64,000 bases of DNA. Origin: Sulfitobacter donghicola DSW-25 = KCTC 12864 = JCM 14565. Its GTDB lineage: Bacteria; Pseudomonadota; Alphaproteobacteria; Rhodobacterales; Rhodobacteraceae. The notes beneath the pieces were generated by a model, which was not told where the DNA came from, did no database searches, and was given only the letters and a program-made list of their open reading frames with translations. The position numbers and the translations under genes are program-made. Positions 1 through 8,817 of this stretch are shown in pieces (position 1 is the stretch's first letter; each line of letters opens with the position of its first letter). Where the stretch lies: assembly GCF_000622405.1 (NCBI RefSeq), contig NZ_JASF01000005.1, forward strand, positions 1,612,001-1,676,000, in the 5' to 3' direction.

Positions 1-243
1 TTGCAGATGCTTTCAACGATCCTGAATACAGCGTTGTATCTGCCCAAAGGGGGAGAGTTTGGCGCGGCGATGGGGGCTGCACGTCTGGGCATGGTTGCCG
101 CCACAGGGGCATCGGTAGAGGACGTGATGCAAGTACCCGATGTAGAGGAAGTTCTACAGCCTACAAGTGAATTGGTAGGGGCATATGACGATGCCTATCA
201 ACGTTTCCAACGGCTTTACCCAGCATTCAAGTCACTGGTTTGA
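1..243 (+). CDS. xylB: Xylulokinase, C-terminal end (5' end outside window)
   Basis: Only the last 80 codons are in the window; the frame is open from base 1. The visible part has the C-terminal signature of FGGY-family xylulokinases: a GEFGAAMGAARLG glycine/alanine-rich helix, an AATG turn, and the family's usual ending with a Y..Y..LYP.FK pattern. Xylulokinase phosphorylates D-xylulose to xylulose 5-phosphate, feeding the pentose phosphate pathway. The catalytic Asp and most ATP-binding motifs lie upstream of the window, so activity cannot be judged. The TGA stop lies inside a strong hairpin shared with the convergent neighbour. Another FGGY kinase is possible, but the ending fits XylB best. 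Confidence 0.82.
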   Translation: MQMLSTILNTALYLPKGGEFGAAMGAARLGMVAATGASVEDVMQVPDVEEVLQPTSELVGAYDDAYQRFQRLYPAFKSLV

Positions 244-263
244 AGAGGGCTTTCAAACCAGTG
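233..263. terminator. Bidirectional hairpin spanning two convergent stop codons
   Basis: A perfect 12-bp inverted repeat (left arm 233-244, right arm 252-263, 7-nt loop) contains the TGA of the xylulokinase gene and the TGA of the cupin gene on the other strand. It sits where a shared terminator between convergent genes is expected. It has no long U-tract beyond the stem, so its strength is uncertain. Confidence 0.6.
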
Positions 264-1344
264 TTGTGGTGAAATCACCGCGCAAGGCAACCTCGAGCAG
301 TTCAATATCATCTGAGGCGTCGAGATATTGAACAACCATATCTGGCGGAATGACGAACCCGTCTCCGGCCTCCAGCGCGCGGTCTGCTTGCCCGTCAGCA
401 TGTAAGGTCATCGTGCCTTCCATAACAAAGGTGAAATGGATGTCGGCATCATGGGTAAAGGCGGGCGGATCACCCTCTGCGCGCCGAACCACCTGAATAC
501 CTGCAACGCCTTTGGTGCCCTTTGAAATACCTGTATCACGCGCCGTAAAGCCGCCAATGCGAAACGGCTGCCATGTGGCTGTGTCCTTGACGTGGTGCAC
601 AAATGTTTGCCCGTCCCATTCGCGCGCTGGATCACCTTTGCCGTTGGGCAGTGTGAAATCGTGGTCGATGGTGGTGACGTGTTCGGCGGGAACACCGATT
701 TCGATCACCTCGATGTTTGGTGAAGCCTCGACGACGCGGTGACGAATACCGGGAGGTTGAGTGACGCAATCCCCTGCATGCAGGCGGATCATGTCGCCTT
801 GATCCTCATAGAGGACATCCACCCAGCCGCGATAGCAAAAGATAAGCTGGAAGCCGACGGTGTGATAATGAACCATGTCAGGCACGGGGCCACCATCTGG
901 GATGCGAATGTGGCTTGCGATAATAGAACCGCCCAAACGAGAGGGGATCAGATCGCGGTAATGCATACCTGCACGGCCAATGACCCAAGGCGCCTCATCG
1001 GCCAATCTGCGCACAGCGAATTCATGCTGTGTCGTGATGTGTTCCACTTGCGGAGTTAGGGGGACGATGGAGATTTTAGTGCCATTGGGCGCGGTCAGTT
1101 GCGTTTTGCCTTCTGCGAAACCTTCAACATCATCCGTCAGGATCCGCAAATGCCCCGCGGTTACATCAGCGCCTTTTTCGATCCGCACGCGAATGCCATG
1201 CCCTGAAAAGCTGGCCACCGATGGATCATCGGCGGGAAAGATATTTTCCAACCGCATGCCCAAGGTTTTGGTGAAAAAGGGCAAGTCATCGCGCAGCTCG
1301 GTCGTGGGGAGTAGAAATTCAGCAAGGATCGGAGGGCGGGTCAT
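253..1344 (-). CDS. Bicupin protein with N-terminal glyoxalase-like domain
   Basis: The 363-residue protein has three parts. Residues about 1-95 resemble a VOC/glyoxalase half-domain (ILAEFLLPTTELRDDLPFF, typical of beta-alpha-beta VOC starts). Residues about 150-230 form a cupin with a metal-binding HYH motif and a later PPGIRH. A second cupin lies near the C-terminus (FVMEGTMTLH, then AGDGFVIPP). Such bicupins are usually metal-dependent dioxygenases, isomerases or binding proteins; the substrate cannot be read from the sequence. The gene is convergent with xylulokinase, with overlapping terminator arms, and is separated from leuB by 148 bp that include the leuB terminator. The product is probably cytoplasmic, since no signal peptide is seen. 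Confidence 0.7.
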   Translation of the reverse strand: MTRPPILAEFLLPTTELRDDLPFFTKTLGMRLENIFPADDPSVASFSGHGIRVRIEKGADVTAGHLRILTDDVEGFAEGKTQLTAPNGTKISIVPLTPQVEHITTQHEFAVRRLADEAPWVIGRAGMHYRDLIPSRLGGSIIASHIRIPDGGPVPDMVHYHTVGFQLIFCYRGWVDVLYEDQGDMIRLHAGDCVTQPPGIRHRVVEASPNIEVIEIGVPAEHVTTIDHDFTLPNGKGDPAREWDGQTFVHHVKDTATWQPFRIGGFTARDTGISKGTKGVAGIQVVRRAEGDPPAFTHDADIHFTFVMEGTMTLHADGQADRALEAGDGFVIPPDMVVQYLDASDDIELLEVALRGDFTTTLV

Positions 1345-1447
1345 GGCAACGTCCTGTAATGGTGTTGCTATGGATGCTGTCAGTTTTTCTGAGGTGGCTC
1401 AAGCAGGATCGTTTGATCCTTGTCCGATTGTCGGGTCACAGAAAATG

Positions 1448-1482
1448 AAAACGGGCGCACCCTATCTAGGATGCGCCCGTTT
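1448..1482 (-). terminator. Rho-independent terminator of leuB
   Basis: An 11-bp perfect GC-rich stem (arms 1449-1459 and 1472-1482) with a 12-nt loop lies directly downstream of the leuB stop. Read on the minus strand, the stem is followed by a T-rich run (TTTTCATTTTC), which is the canonical arrangement. Confidence 0.82.
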
Positions 1483-1492
1483 CGATTGGGAA

Positions 1493-2599
1493 TTACAGGC
1501 TTGCGTCTAGCGCCGCTAGGATCACGTCGCCCATTTCTGAGGTCGAGATAGGTGTGCCACCTTCTTCGCCCATCAGGTCAGCTGTGCGCGCGCCATCGGC
1601 CAGAACTTTTTCGATAGCCTGCTCTAGGCGGGTCGCCTCATTGCCCTGATCGAAGGAATAGCGCAGCGCCATAGCAAAGCTGAGGATACAAGCGATCGGG
1701 TTTGCTTTGCCTTGGCCTGTGATGTCTGGCGCCGAGCCGTGTACGGGTTCGTACAGCGCCTTTGGGCGGCCATCGGCGTTTGGCGCGCCAAGGGAGGCAG
1801 AGGGCAGCATGCCCAGCGAACCCGTCAACATAGCAGCACAATCAGACAGGATGTCGCCAAACAGGTTGTCGGTCAGGATCACGTCAAACTGCTTTGGTGC
1901 GCGCACCAACTGCATCGCGCCGTTGTCGGCGTACATGTGGGATAACTCAACATCGGGGTAATCTGTGTCGTGCACTTTTTGCACCACTTCGCGCCACAGG
2001 ATGCCGCTCTCCATCACGTTGGCTTTTTCCATCGAGCACACTTTGTTGCCACGGCGGCGCGCCAGTTCAAAGGCCGAACGCGCAACGCGGTCGATTTCGC
2101 TTTCGGTATAGCGCTGGGTGTTGATGCCGACGCGCTCGTTACCTTCTTCGAAGATGCCGCGCGGCTCGCCGAAATACACACCCGAGGTCAGTTCGCGCAC
2201 GATCATGATGTCCAGACCGGCAATCAGATCTTTCTTGAGCGAGGAGAAATCTGCCAGCGCGTCAAAACACTGTGCTGGGCGCAAGTTGGAAAACAGGTCC
2301 ATTTCCTTGCGCAGACGCAGCAGGCCGCGCTCGGGCTTTACCGAGAAATCCAGATCGTCGTATTTTGGGCCGCCAACAGCACCCAGCAGAACCGCGTCCG
2401 CCTCCAGCGCCTTTGCCATTGTGTCGTCGTGCAGCGGCGTGCCGTGTTTGTCATAGGCCGAACCGCCGACCAGATCATGTTCTACATCAAAGGCCAGATC
2501 GCGCTTGGCGCCGAACCAGTCGATAATGCGGGTGACTTGCTCCATTACTTCGGGGCCGATGCCGTCACCGGCGAGGATCAAAAGGGTTGGATTTGCCAT
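1493..2599 (-). CDS. leuB: 3-isopropylmalate dehydrogenase
   Basis: This cytoplasmic enzyme oxidises and decarboxylates (2R,3S)-3-isopropylmalate to 2-oxoisocaproate with NAD+, the third step of leucine synthesis. The 368-residue length is standard. Seen in the translation: the GDGIGPEV start motif, the substrate-loop arginines ([19 protein letters not shown]), [14 protein letters not shown], the catalytic Lys segment (MEKANVMES), the metal-binding [27 protein letters not shown] region, and the NAD-binding [10 protein letters not shown]. It is the last gene of the leucine cluster on this strand, downstream of leuC, leuD, a membrane protein and an EEP-fold gene. It ends in a good terminator. 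Confidence 0.97.
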   Translation of the reverse strand: MANPTLLILAGDGIGPEVMEQVTRIIDWFGAKRDLAFDVEHDLVGGSAYDKHGTPLHDDTMAKALEADAVLLGAVGGPKYDDLDFSVKPERGLLRLRKEMDLFSNLRPAQCFDALADFSSLKKDLIAGLDIMIVRELTSGVYFGEPRGIFEEGNERVGINTQRYTESEIDRVARSAFELARRRGNKVCSMEKANVMESGILWREVVQKVHDTDYPDVELSHMYADNGAMQLVRAPKQFDVILTDNLFGDILSDCAAMLTGSLGMLPSASLGAPNADGRPKALYEPVHGSAPDITGQGKANPIACILSFAMALRYSFDQGNEATRLEQAIEKVLADGARTADLMGEEGGTPISTSEMGDVILAALDASL

Positions 2600-2653
2600 G
2601 CGAAATGCTCCTGAAATTGGTTGCAGTTGGCCTAACGTGGCAAGGCTGGGGCG

Positions 2654-3766
2654 TCAAGGATGGCGCAATGTGACATCTACCCACAGGATCGAATGGCGGC
2701 TGGCATCTGGCACCCTTAACATGCCGTGATCCAGAACTGTCCAATGGATAGAGGGCAGTAGGTAATCCACACGAAGATCGCCTGGTTTGGGGTCTTTGAA
2801 GTCGGCCGTTGGGGATGCGTCAAAAGGGTTTTGCAGCTCAGGGCGAGACAGAAGGTGAAGGATCGCCTCGGGGCGTCCGCTTCCTCTGTCGGGATCGGTA
2901 TTGGCTGTTCCTGCCAATATGAACGGCGCATCGCTGGCGTCTTTGGACAGGTAATCCAGCCAAAATGCGGTTTCGTCGTGGTTTCGCCGCCCGTTTCGAT
3001 CCTCTGGGCCGTCATATAGCGGAGGCGTTGCGTGATAGGTCATCAGGCGCAAGGCACCAATGTCGGGGACTGTAATCGGTACGACCCAATGCCCCCGAGA
3101 GGACAACCGATGGCTTGCGAAAACCTCTGCACCACCAAAAGGTCCGGTAGTTGTCATCGGATAAAGGTGGTTTGGCAGATCGCGCCACAAGAAAGCTGAA
3201 TAGTCTTCGACGGCATCAGTTTCGATTGGAAAACGGGACATAACGGCCATGCTACCCATTCCATAGAACCGCCCATACCCCTGAGCATCGTCCGCATCGC
3301 CAAACCTGCCGTTGCCGTTCATGTCCAACCCCGTGGACTGCCCCGCATTTGGTCGCGCAGAATACAGGAACGGGTAGTTCAGGCCATCAGCCAATGCCCT
3401 AAGGGCGGTTAGACGCAAGTCATAGTCGACACCTTGCAGCGCGATGATGTCTGGCTGAAGGGTTGTGAGAGCGGTTCTAAATGCAGCGATCTGCGGATCG
3501 TCGCCTTTCAACGCATCACGCAACAGCAATCCTGGCCCTTTGCGAATAAGCTCGGCATTGAAGGTGGCAACGCGAATGCTGTCTTGTTCAGCCGTGGCAA
3601 TGGCCCCTGAGCAAGCAAGGGCAATCGCAAAAAATATTCGGCTTAGGCGACCTGCAAGCCGTCTTCGGCCTCTGCATAGGTGCGTTTGCGTTTCTCTTCG
3701 ATCATCTCGGCGATTTTGCCCATAGCAATGCCGCGCATAATGATGCTTGCGGGAAGAAAGGCCCAT
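2654..3766 (-). CDS. EEP-fold (endonuclease/exonuclease/phosphatase) protein with altered active site
   Basis: From about residue 60 the protein follows the DNase I-like EEP fold: RVATFNAEL, DIIALQ, a YH.TPP..DGPEDRNG.RNHDE segment, and a C-terminal RVDYLLP...SRH. A hydrophobic Ala-rich stretch just before the domain (FFAIALACSGAIATA) looks like a signal peptide, so the protein is probably periplasmic. Two expected active-site residues are missing: the Glu after LQ is Gly (LQGVD), and the Asp of the GDxN motif is Thr (AGTANTDP). The start is problematic: no ATG, GTG or TTG lies directly before the signal peptide. The nearest in-frame ATGs (3766, 3781) add about 45 basic residues and lie inside the upstream membrane-protein gene. 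It is probably co-transcribed with leuC-leuD and leuB. Confidence 0.65.
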   Translation of the reverse strand: MGLSSRKHHYARHCYGQNRRDDRRETQTHLCRGRRRLAGRLSRIFFAIALACSGAIATAEQDSIRVATFNAELIRKGPGLLLRDALKGDDPQIAAFRTALTTLQPDIIALQGVDYDLRLTALRALADGLNYPFLYSARPNAGQSTGLDMNGNGRFGDADDAQGYGRFYGMGSMAVMSRFPIETDAVEDYSAFLWRDLPNHLYPMTTTGPFGGAEVFASHRLSSRGHWVVPITVPDIGALRLMTYHATPPLYDGPEDRNGRRNHDETAFWLDYLSKDASDAPFILAGTANTDPDRGSGRPEAILHLLSRPELQNPFDASPTADFKDPKPGDLRVDYLLPSIHWTVLDHGMLRVPDASRHSILWVDVTLRHP

Positions 3767-4479
3767 GCTGCAATTGTCCAAATCAAGGTTTGCGGGTTTT
3801 GTAATGTAATAGGCTCTAGCAGGTCATCGGCTAGCTTGACTATTGCCGGCACGAGGAATGGCAACAAAAATCCAAGGGCGATGTTGATCCGTGCGTCGCG
3901 CTGAAGACGCTCAAGAACATCTCCGCCAGCGGTTGGGTCAAACAAGGGCAGGTTCACCCAAACGTTAAACGCGCCAGACCGTGCAGGCCAGTTCAGGATG
4001 CGAACAAGGATCAAAAACGCGGTCATCGCAATGAGGGAAATCATATAGGCCAGACCAGCAGCCGTGCGAACAAAAGTGACTGTTTCGTAAGACGAATCCG
4101 CAGGTAACATCAGAACAACAAGGCGAACAGGCGAATATGGGAAATCAATAGCGTTCCCAACGATCATTCCGATGGATGTAAGGGCCGAGGTCAAAAGGGT
4201 TGGGGACGTCATCCCTTTCAGGATCGCGCTCAGTAAAAAGACCGTCGCAAAGAGAGAGGCAAAGCGCAGCCGGTTAAAAGGCGCCGCATCTCGGAATTCG
4301 ACAATGCTGGGAAAGACCGAGTTGTATTCAACAAATGTCAGGACCGCAGCCAAAAGCGCCACCAGCAACACAATCTGTGTCGAATCGTTCGCCAGACCAG
4401 GCAAAACAAGTGCCGGAGTCATAATTAGGGTCGCAACCAAAAGTCCACGCGCAGCTGCGCTGGTCATACGTACTATCAA
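3643..4479 (-). CDS. Polytopic membrane protein of unknown function
   Basis: The 278-residue protein has about six or seven hydrophobic segments, for example LLVATLIMTPALVLPGLA, IVLLVALLAAVLTF, FASLFATVFLLSAIL, TAFLILVRIL and the late IWTIAAWAFLPASIIM. It ends in a charged cytoplasmic tail (EMIEEKRKRTYAEAE). I do not recognise the family and see no transporter or enzyme motif. It lies between leuD and the EEP-fold gene on the same strand, with 290 bp upstream, and its 3' end overlaps the reading frame of the EEP protein. Its position inside a leucine operon need not imply a role in leucine synthesis. Confidence 0.75.
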   Translation of the reverse strand: MIVRMTSAAARGLLVATLIMTPALVLPGLANDSTQIVLLVALLAAVLTFVEYNSVFPSIVEFRDAAPFNRLRFASLFATVFLLSAILKGMTSPTLLTSALTSIGMIVGNAIDFPYSPVRLVVLMLPADSSYETVTFVRTAAGLAYMISLIAMTAFLILVRILNWPARSGAFNVWVNLPLFDPTAGGDVLERLQRDARINIALGFLLPFLVPAIVKLADDLLEPITLQNPQTLIWTIAAWAFLPASIIMRGIAMGKIAEMIEEKRKRTYAEAEDGLQVA

Positions 4480-4703
4480 CGTTCTATCCCTTTCAAACTG
4501 GCCAGCCGCGTTTTTCGCGTGCTTGTTCCAACTTGATGCCTTCGGGTCGAGAAGGCCTGCCTCATTGTTGTCACAATCGTGCCTTCTTTCGCCTTAGTTC
4601 TCAAGACTATTGCGTCAGATGACCCCAGAGGTAGGGCGTTTTGAGGGAAGAGGTGGTGCGTTCTTGCATCATTTCAGAGGCCGAAATGTGGCAAGGGCAA
4701 CAT

Positions 4704-4753
4704 CTAGTGGCCACGGCCTGCGCGGCCACTAGAAAATCAGCTCAAATTTGAGC
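4704..4753. other. Hairpin and palindrome downstream of leuD
   Basis: The 290-bp gap between leuD and the membrane-protein gene (4480-4769) has no convincing ORF. It holds a perfect 9-bp inverted repeat (arms 4704-4712 and 4724-4732, 11-nt loop) and a 14-bp palindrome, GCTCAAATTTGAGC, at 4740-4753. Neither has a clear T-tract on the minus strand, so this may be a weak terminator, an RNA-stability hairpin or a protein-binding site. Confidence 0.4.
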
Positions 4754-4769
4754 AAAGATTAATTTAATA

Positions 4770-5375
4770 TTAAACCCATGGGCGGCTTTGTTCGGCCGCT
4801 GCTTCGAATGTATCGATTGAGGCGGCTTTTTCCATTGTCAGACCGATGTCGTCCAAACCGTTCATCAGGCAGTGCTTTTTGAATGCATCTACTTCGAAGG
4901 TGAAAGTATCGCCATCAGAGGATGTAATGTTCTGGTTTTCCAGATCCACTTCGATCCGCGCATTTGCGCCTTTTTCTGCGTCTTTCATCAACACATCTAC
5001 CTGCTCTTGTGGCAGTACGATTGGCAAGATGCCGTTCTTGAAGCAGTTGTTATAGAAGATGTCGGCGAAGCTGGGTGCGATGACGCAGGTGATGCCGAAA
5101 TCGGCGATCGCCCACGGTGCGTGTTCGCGCGAGGAACCACAGCCAAAGTTATCGCCAGCAACAAGGATTTGTGCTTCGCGGTACTGTGGTTTGTTCAGAA
5201 CGAAATCAGGGATTTCGTTGCGGTCATCGTCATAGCGCATTTCGTCAAACAGGTTCACGCCAAGGCCGGAACGTTTGATGGTCTTCAGAAACTGCTTTGG
5301 GATGATCATATCGGTGTCGATGTTGATCAATGGCATCGGCGCGGCGATGCCGCTGAGGGTTGTGAATTTATTCAT
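4770..5375 (-). CDS. leuD: 3-isopropylmalate dehydratase small subunit
   Basis: LeuD pairs with LeuC to isomerise 2-isopropylmalate to 3-isopropylmalate in leucine synthesis. The chosen ATG at 5375 gives 201 residues, the normal LeuD length, and begins [14 protein letters not shown]. Family motifs are present: [32 protein letters not shown] (the swivelling-domain substrate loop) and [21 protein letters not shown] Shine-Dalgarno lies 8 nt before this ATG, which supports internal initiation. The frame is open upstream without a stop into a Tat-signal ORF for another 157 codons, so a longer fused product is possible in principle. Confidence 0.95.
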   Translation of the reverse strand: MNKFTTLSGIAAPMPLINIDTDMIIPKQFLKTIKRSGLGVNLFDEMRYDDDRNEIPDFVLNKPQYREAQILVAGDNFGCGSSREHAPWAIADFGITCVIAPSFADIFYNNCFKNGILPIVLPQEQVDVLMKDAEKGANARIEVDLENQNITSSDGDTFTFEVDAFKKHCLMNGLDDIGLTMEKAASIDTFEAAAEQSRPWV

Positions 5376-5798
5376 TGGTGTGGTCCTTTCGGAGTGTGTC
5401 GGACTTTTGGAATGCGTTGGGGCGCGTTGTGGTGCGTTGCCTGCCGAGGCAGATGACTGACGCGCCGCACGTTCAAATCCCAACATATCTGGCTTGGTGA
5501 TGTTGCTGACCGCTTTTACCTTTGAGCCACCAATAACGGGTTTCACGAAATTGCTTTCGATCATCTCGCCAATCATGGCTTCGGCCTGCGGAACAGAGAC
5601 TTTCAGACGATGCGCAATGCCTGCGGCGCTGATGTTGGCGCGGGTGCGGGCATGAAAAACGGCCAGACCATATTGATAGCGGTTGTACCCTGCCGCCGCT
5701 GCAGTAGCTCCAGAGCCACCAAGCGATGGCAGGACTGGCGCAAGCGCCGTAGCCCCCATCATGGTCAGAAAATTCCGTCTTTGCATCATCTTCTCCAT
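5376..5798 (-). CDS. Tat-signal protein ORF without its own stop, in frame with leuD
   Basis: Between leuC and leuD lies an ORF with a twin-arginine-type signal ([18 protein letters not shown]). A small helical, winged-helix-like domain follows ([20 protein letters not shown], then [13 protein letters not shown]), then a low-complexity Ser/Thr/Pro/Arg tail. There is no stop codon before the leuD ATG, so the frame continues through LeuD. Two starts are possible: an ATG at 5846 overlapping the leuC stop (TAATG), or the ATG at 5798, which has AGGAAA upstream and gives a more normal Tat signal. I do not recognise the domain. The gene may have lost its stop, or may be translated as a fusion with LeuD. 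Confidence 0.55.
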
Positions 5799-5845
5799 CG
5801 CGGTTTCCTGTGCCCTTTTGACGAAAGGCACAGGAAGGTCGCGCA

Positions 5846-7252
5846 TTACATCATGTCGCGGACATCGGTGAGCTTACCGGTGATCGCGGCTGCCGCTGCC
5901 ATTGCAGGTGACATCAGGTGTGTGCGTCCGCCACGGCCCTGACGGCCTTCAAAGTTGCGGTTGGATGTGGCCGCGCAGCGCTCGCCGGGGGCAAGCTGAT
6001 CGGGGTTCATCGCCAGACACATGGAGCATCCCGCAAGACGCCATTCAAAACCTGCATCCTTAAAGATATCGGCAAGGCCCTCTTCCTCGGCCTGTGCACG
6101 CACAAGGCCCGAGCCTGGAACGATCATGGCACGCATGCCGTCTTTGATCTTTTTGCCTTTCAGGATTTCGGCTGCGGCACGCAAATCTTCGATGCGGCCG
6201 TTTGTGCACGAACCGATAAAGACGGTGTCGATCTCTACGTCTGTCAGCGGTGAACCCGCAGTCAGGCCCATGTAGTCAAGCGAACGCTGGGCGGCGTCTA
6301 CTTTACCGCCTTCAAATTCAGAGGCGGCAGGGACGTTTGCAGTGATTGGCAGAACGTCCTCTGGGGATGTGCCCCATGTGACCACTGGAGCGATGTCTTC
6401 GGCTTTCAACGTCAGAACCAAATCCCATGCAGCATCGTCGTCTGAATAGAGGGTCTTCCACCAGTCAAGGGCAGCTTCCCACTGGGCGCCTTTTGGTGCG
6501 TGGGGGCGGCCCTTGCAGTATTCAAAGGTCTTTTCGTCTGGTGCGATGATGCCAGCGCGCGCGCCGCCCTCAATCGCCATGTTGCAGACGGTCATGCGGC
6601 CTTCCATGGAAAGATCGCGAATGGCTTCGCCGCAATATTCGATGACATAACCCGTACCGCCCGCGGTGCCTGTGGCACCGATGACAGACAATGTGATGTC
6701 TTTTGCGGTCACACCCGGGCGCAATTTGCCGGTGATCTCGACCTTCATGTTTTTGGACTTTTTCTGGATCAGCGTTTGCGTGGCCAGAACGTGCTCAACC
6801 TCAGAAGTGCCGATGCCGTGTGCCAATGCGCCGAAGGCACCGTGGGTGGCGGTGTGGCTGTCGCCGCAAACGACTGTCATACCGGGCAAGGTCCAGCCCT
6901 GTTCGGGGCCAACGATATGCACGATGCCCTGACGCACGTCAGAAACGGGGTAGTAGTGGATGCCAAAGTCTTTTGCGTTCTTGTCGAGCGCTTCAACCTG
7001 AATGCGGCTGTCTTCGGTCATCGTCGTTGCATCGGCGCGATCCAGCGTTGTCGGAACGTTGTGATCGGGAACGGCAATTGTTTTGTCAGGTGCGCGGACC
7101 GAACGGTTGGTCATGCGCAGCCCTTCAAAGGCCTGCGGGCTGGTGACTTCGTGTACGAGGTGGCGGTCGATGTACAACAGGCATGTGCCGTCTTCGGCTT
7201 CATGGGCTACGTGCGCATCCCAGATTTTATCATAGAGCGTTTTGGGGGACAT
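5846..7252 (-). CDS. leuC: 3-isopropylmalate dehydratase large subunit
   Basis: LeuC carries the [4Fe-4S] cluster of isopropylmalate isomerase and acts with LeuD in the cytoplasm. The 468-residue protein shows the expected start ([13 protein letters not shown]), the substrate motif [32 protein letters not shown] (positions about 130-160), the first cluster Cys in [14 protein letters not shown], and the paired cluster Cys in [12 protein letters not shown]. The [24 protein letters not shown] region follows. GGGAGAGG lies just before the ATG. It is the first gene of the minus-strand leucine cluster, so the promoter should lie in the 254 bp between it and the divergent mechanosensitive channel; I could not identify a clear one. 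Confidence 0.97.
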   Translation of the reverse strand: MSPKTLYDKIWDAHVAHEAEDGTCLLYIDRHLVHEVTSPQAFEGLRMTNRSVRAPDKTIAVPDHNVPTTLDRADATTMTEDSRIQVEALDKNAKDFGIHYYPVSDVRQGIVHIVGPEQGWTLPGMTVVCGDSHTATHGAFGALAHGIGTSEVEHVLATQTLIQKKSKNMKVEITGKLRPGVTAKDITLSVIGATGTAGGTGYVIEYCGEAIRDLSMEGRMTVCNMAIEGGARAGIIAPDEKTFEYCKGRPHAPKGAQWEAALDWWKTLYSDDDAAWDLVLTLKAEDIAPVVTWGTSPEDVLPITANVPAASEFEGGKVDAAQRSLDYMGLTAGSPLTDVEIDTVFIGSCTNGRIEDLRAAAEILKGKKIKDGMRAMIVPGSGLVRAQAEEEGLADIFKDAGFEWRLAGCSMCLAMNPDQLAPGERCAATSNRNFEGRQGRGGRTHLMSPAMAAAAAITGKLTDVRDMM

Positions 7253-7506
7253 TGGGACCTCTCCCTTGGAGATTAAGAATGTATGGATTTAACGACAGGG
7301 CAGCGCGATAGAGGCTATGCGCCGGGAATCATTATAGTCGGGCCAGCACAGTGTGGGTGGCGCCGAAAAACCGTTCACGCAGTCGCGCACGGTCTGTCCG
7401 ATTGAAAACATGGTTCATAAGAGAGCAGATATAGCGCATTGCTCAATGCTGCAAGGGTTGCAGGCTATGCACCTTCATGCGACGATTTCCGAAATAAGGA
7501 AAACCG

Positions 7507-8817
7507 ATGCAAGACCCAACAGATCCATTTGCTGAATTCATCGCAACGATGCAGGCACTTTGGGTTGAAATAGGTGCCTTTCTGACTGGGATTTTAGAGT
7601 CAGGCCCCAGACAAAACCAAATACTGATTATTGCGGCTTTGGTGTTTGTTGCTTGGTGCTTGCATCGTTGGACGGGCCTTTTTCTTAGGAATTGGGTGCG
7701 TTCGCGTGAGAAGTGGCCGAAATGGCGGCTGCGCATCTTTGTTCAATTCAAAAGGCGTCTGGGCTTAATCTGGTTCGCTGTATTGGCGTGGTGTGTTTAT
7801 GCGGTGATGCAAAACATCACATGGCCCTCATATTCCTACCTTATTGGTATTGCGGCAAAGCTGGCCAGCGTCTGGGTTTGCATCGCATTTGCAACCCAAA
7901 TGGTTCGCAACCGACCGATCCGTCGCATCGTGATGTGGTTTTTGTGGATATACGCGACACTCTATCTGCTAAACGTATCAGAGAAGGTAACCGCATTTCT
8001 GGATAACATCGCGCTAGAGCTGGGAGAGTTCCGGCTGTCTGTGCTGTCCCTGATTTCTGCTGTTATAATAATTGGTGTGTTGATCGCGATCGCGCGGATC
8101 ATCTCCCAAGCCACCGCGAGCACCATTCGCAAGAATGATGAGATCAGCCCCTCTATGCAGGTGCTAGCCGTTAAGGCGGTTCAGTTGGCGATGTATGGCT
8201 TTGCGTTTTATATGGGGATCAATGCGGTTGGCATCGACCTGACGGGGCTTGCGGTTTTGTCTGGTGCGATTGGTGTCGGCCTTGGGTTTGGTTTGCAAAA
8301 AGTCGTCTCCAACCTTGTTTCGGGTGTGATTATTTTGCTCGATAAATCCATCAAGCCAGGGGATGTTATCTCGCTAGGTGAGACGTTTGGCTGGATCCAA
8401 ACATTGGGTGCGCGATACGCCTCGGTGGTGACGCGCGACGGCAAAGAGTATCTGATCCCGAACGAAGACTTGATTACGGGGCAGGTGGTTAACTGGTCTC
8501 ACTCCAATGATTTTGTGAGGTTGGATATCTATTTTGGCACCGCCTATGATGATGACCCGCACAAAGTGAGAGAGCTGGCAAAAGGCGCGGCTTTGTCAGT
8601 GGATCGCGTGCTGAGCCACCGTCCGCCTGTTTGTCATATCATCGGTTTTGGCGATAGTTCCGTTGATTATATCCTCCGGTTCTGGATCGAAGACCCGACA
8701 GGGGGGCTAACCAATATTCGCGGCAATGTTTATCTGGCTTTATGGGATGCGTTTCAGGAAAACGACATCTCGATACCTTTCCCGCAAAGAGAAGTGCGGA
8801 TGTTAGATGACCGTTAA
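7507..8817 (+). CDS. MscS-family mechanosensitive ion channel
   Basis: The 436-residue protein has several N-terminal membrane segments followed by the MscS pore and beta domain. The pore helix is glycine/alanine-rich (SGAIGVGLGFGLQKVVSNLVSG), then comes the conserved DKSIKPGDVI, and the beta domain contains TRDGKEYLIPNEDLI. It ends with the alpha-beta C-terminal domain. Such channels open under membrane tension and release solutes during hypo-osmotic shock. It is longer than E. coli MscS (about 286 residues) because of additional N-terminal helices. It stands alone and divergent from leuC. The ATG at 7507 follows AAGGAAAACCG. Confidence 0.92.
   Translation: MQDPTDPFAEFIATMQALWVEIGAFLTGILESGPRQNQILIIAALVFVAWCLHRWTGLFLRNWVRSREKWPKWRLRIFVQFKRRLGLIWFAVLAWCVYAVMQNITWPSYSYLIGIAAKLASVWVCIAFATQMVRNRPIRRIVMWFLWIYATLYLLNVSEKVTAFLDNIALELGEFRLSVLSLISAVIIIGVLIAIARIISQATASTIRKNDEISPSMQVLAVKAVQLAMYGFAFYMGINAVGIDLTGLAVLSGAIGVGLGFGLQKVVSNLVSGVIILLDKSIKPGDVISLGETFGWIQTLGARYASVVTRDGKEYLIPNEDLITGQVVNWSHSNDFVRLDIYFGTAYDDDPHKVRELAKGAALSVDRVLSHRPPVCHIIGFGDSSVDYILRFWIEDPTGGLTNIRGNVYLALWDAFQENDISIPFPQREVRMLDDR

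Noticed and set aside
980..1510. Long plus-strand ORF opposite the cupin gene
   Set aside because: It is antisense to a well-supported gene and its translation has no domain-like pattern; it is a shadow frame.
4872..5456. 194-codon plus-strand ORF across leuD
   Set aside because: It lies opposite leuD, is Cys- and His-rich in an unnatural way and matches nothing; it is a shadow frame.
6500..7276. 258-codon plus-strand ORF opposite leuC
   Set aside because: LeuC is unmistakable on the other strand, and this translation is a mirror product of its codon bias.
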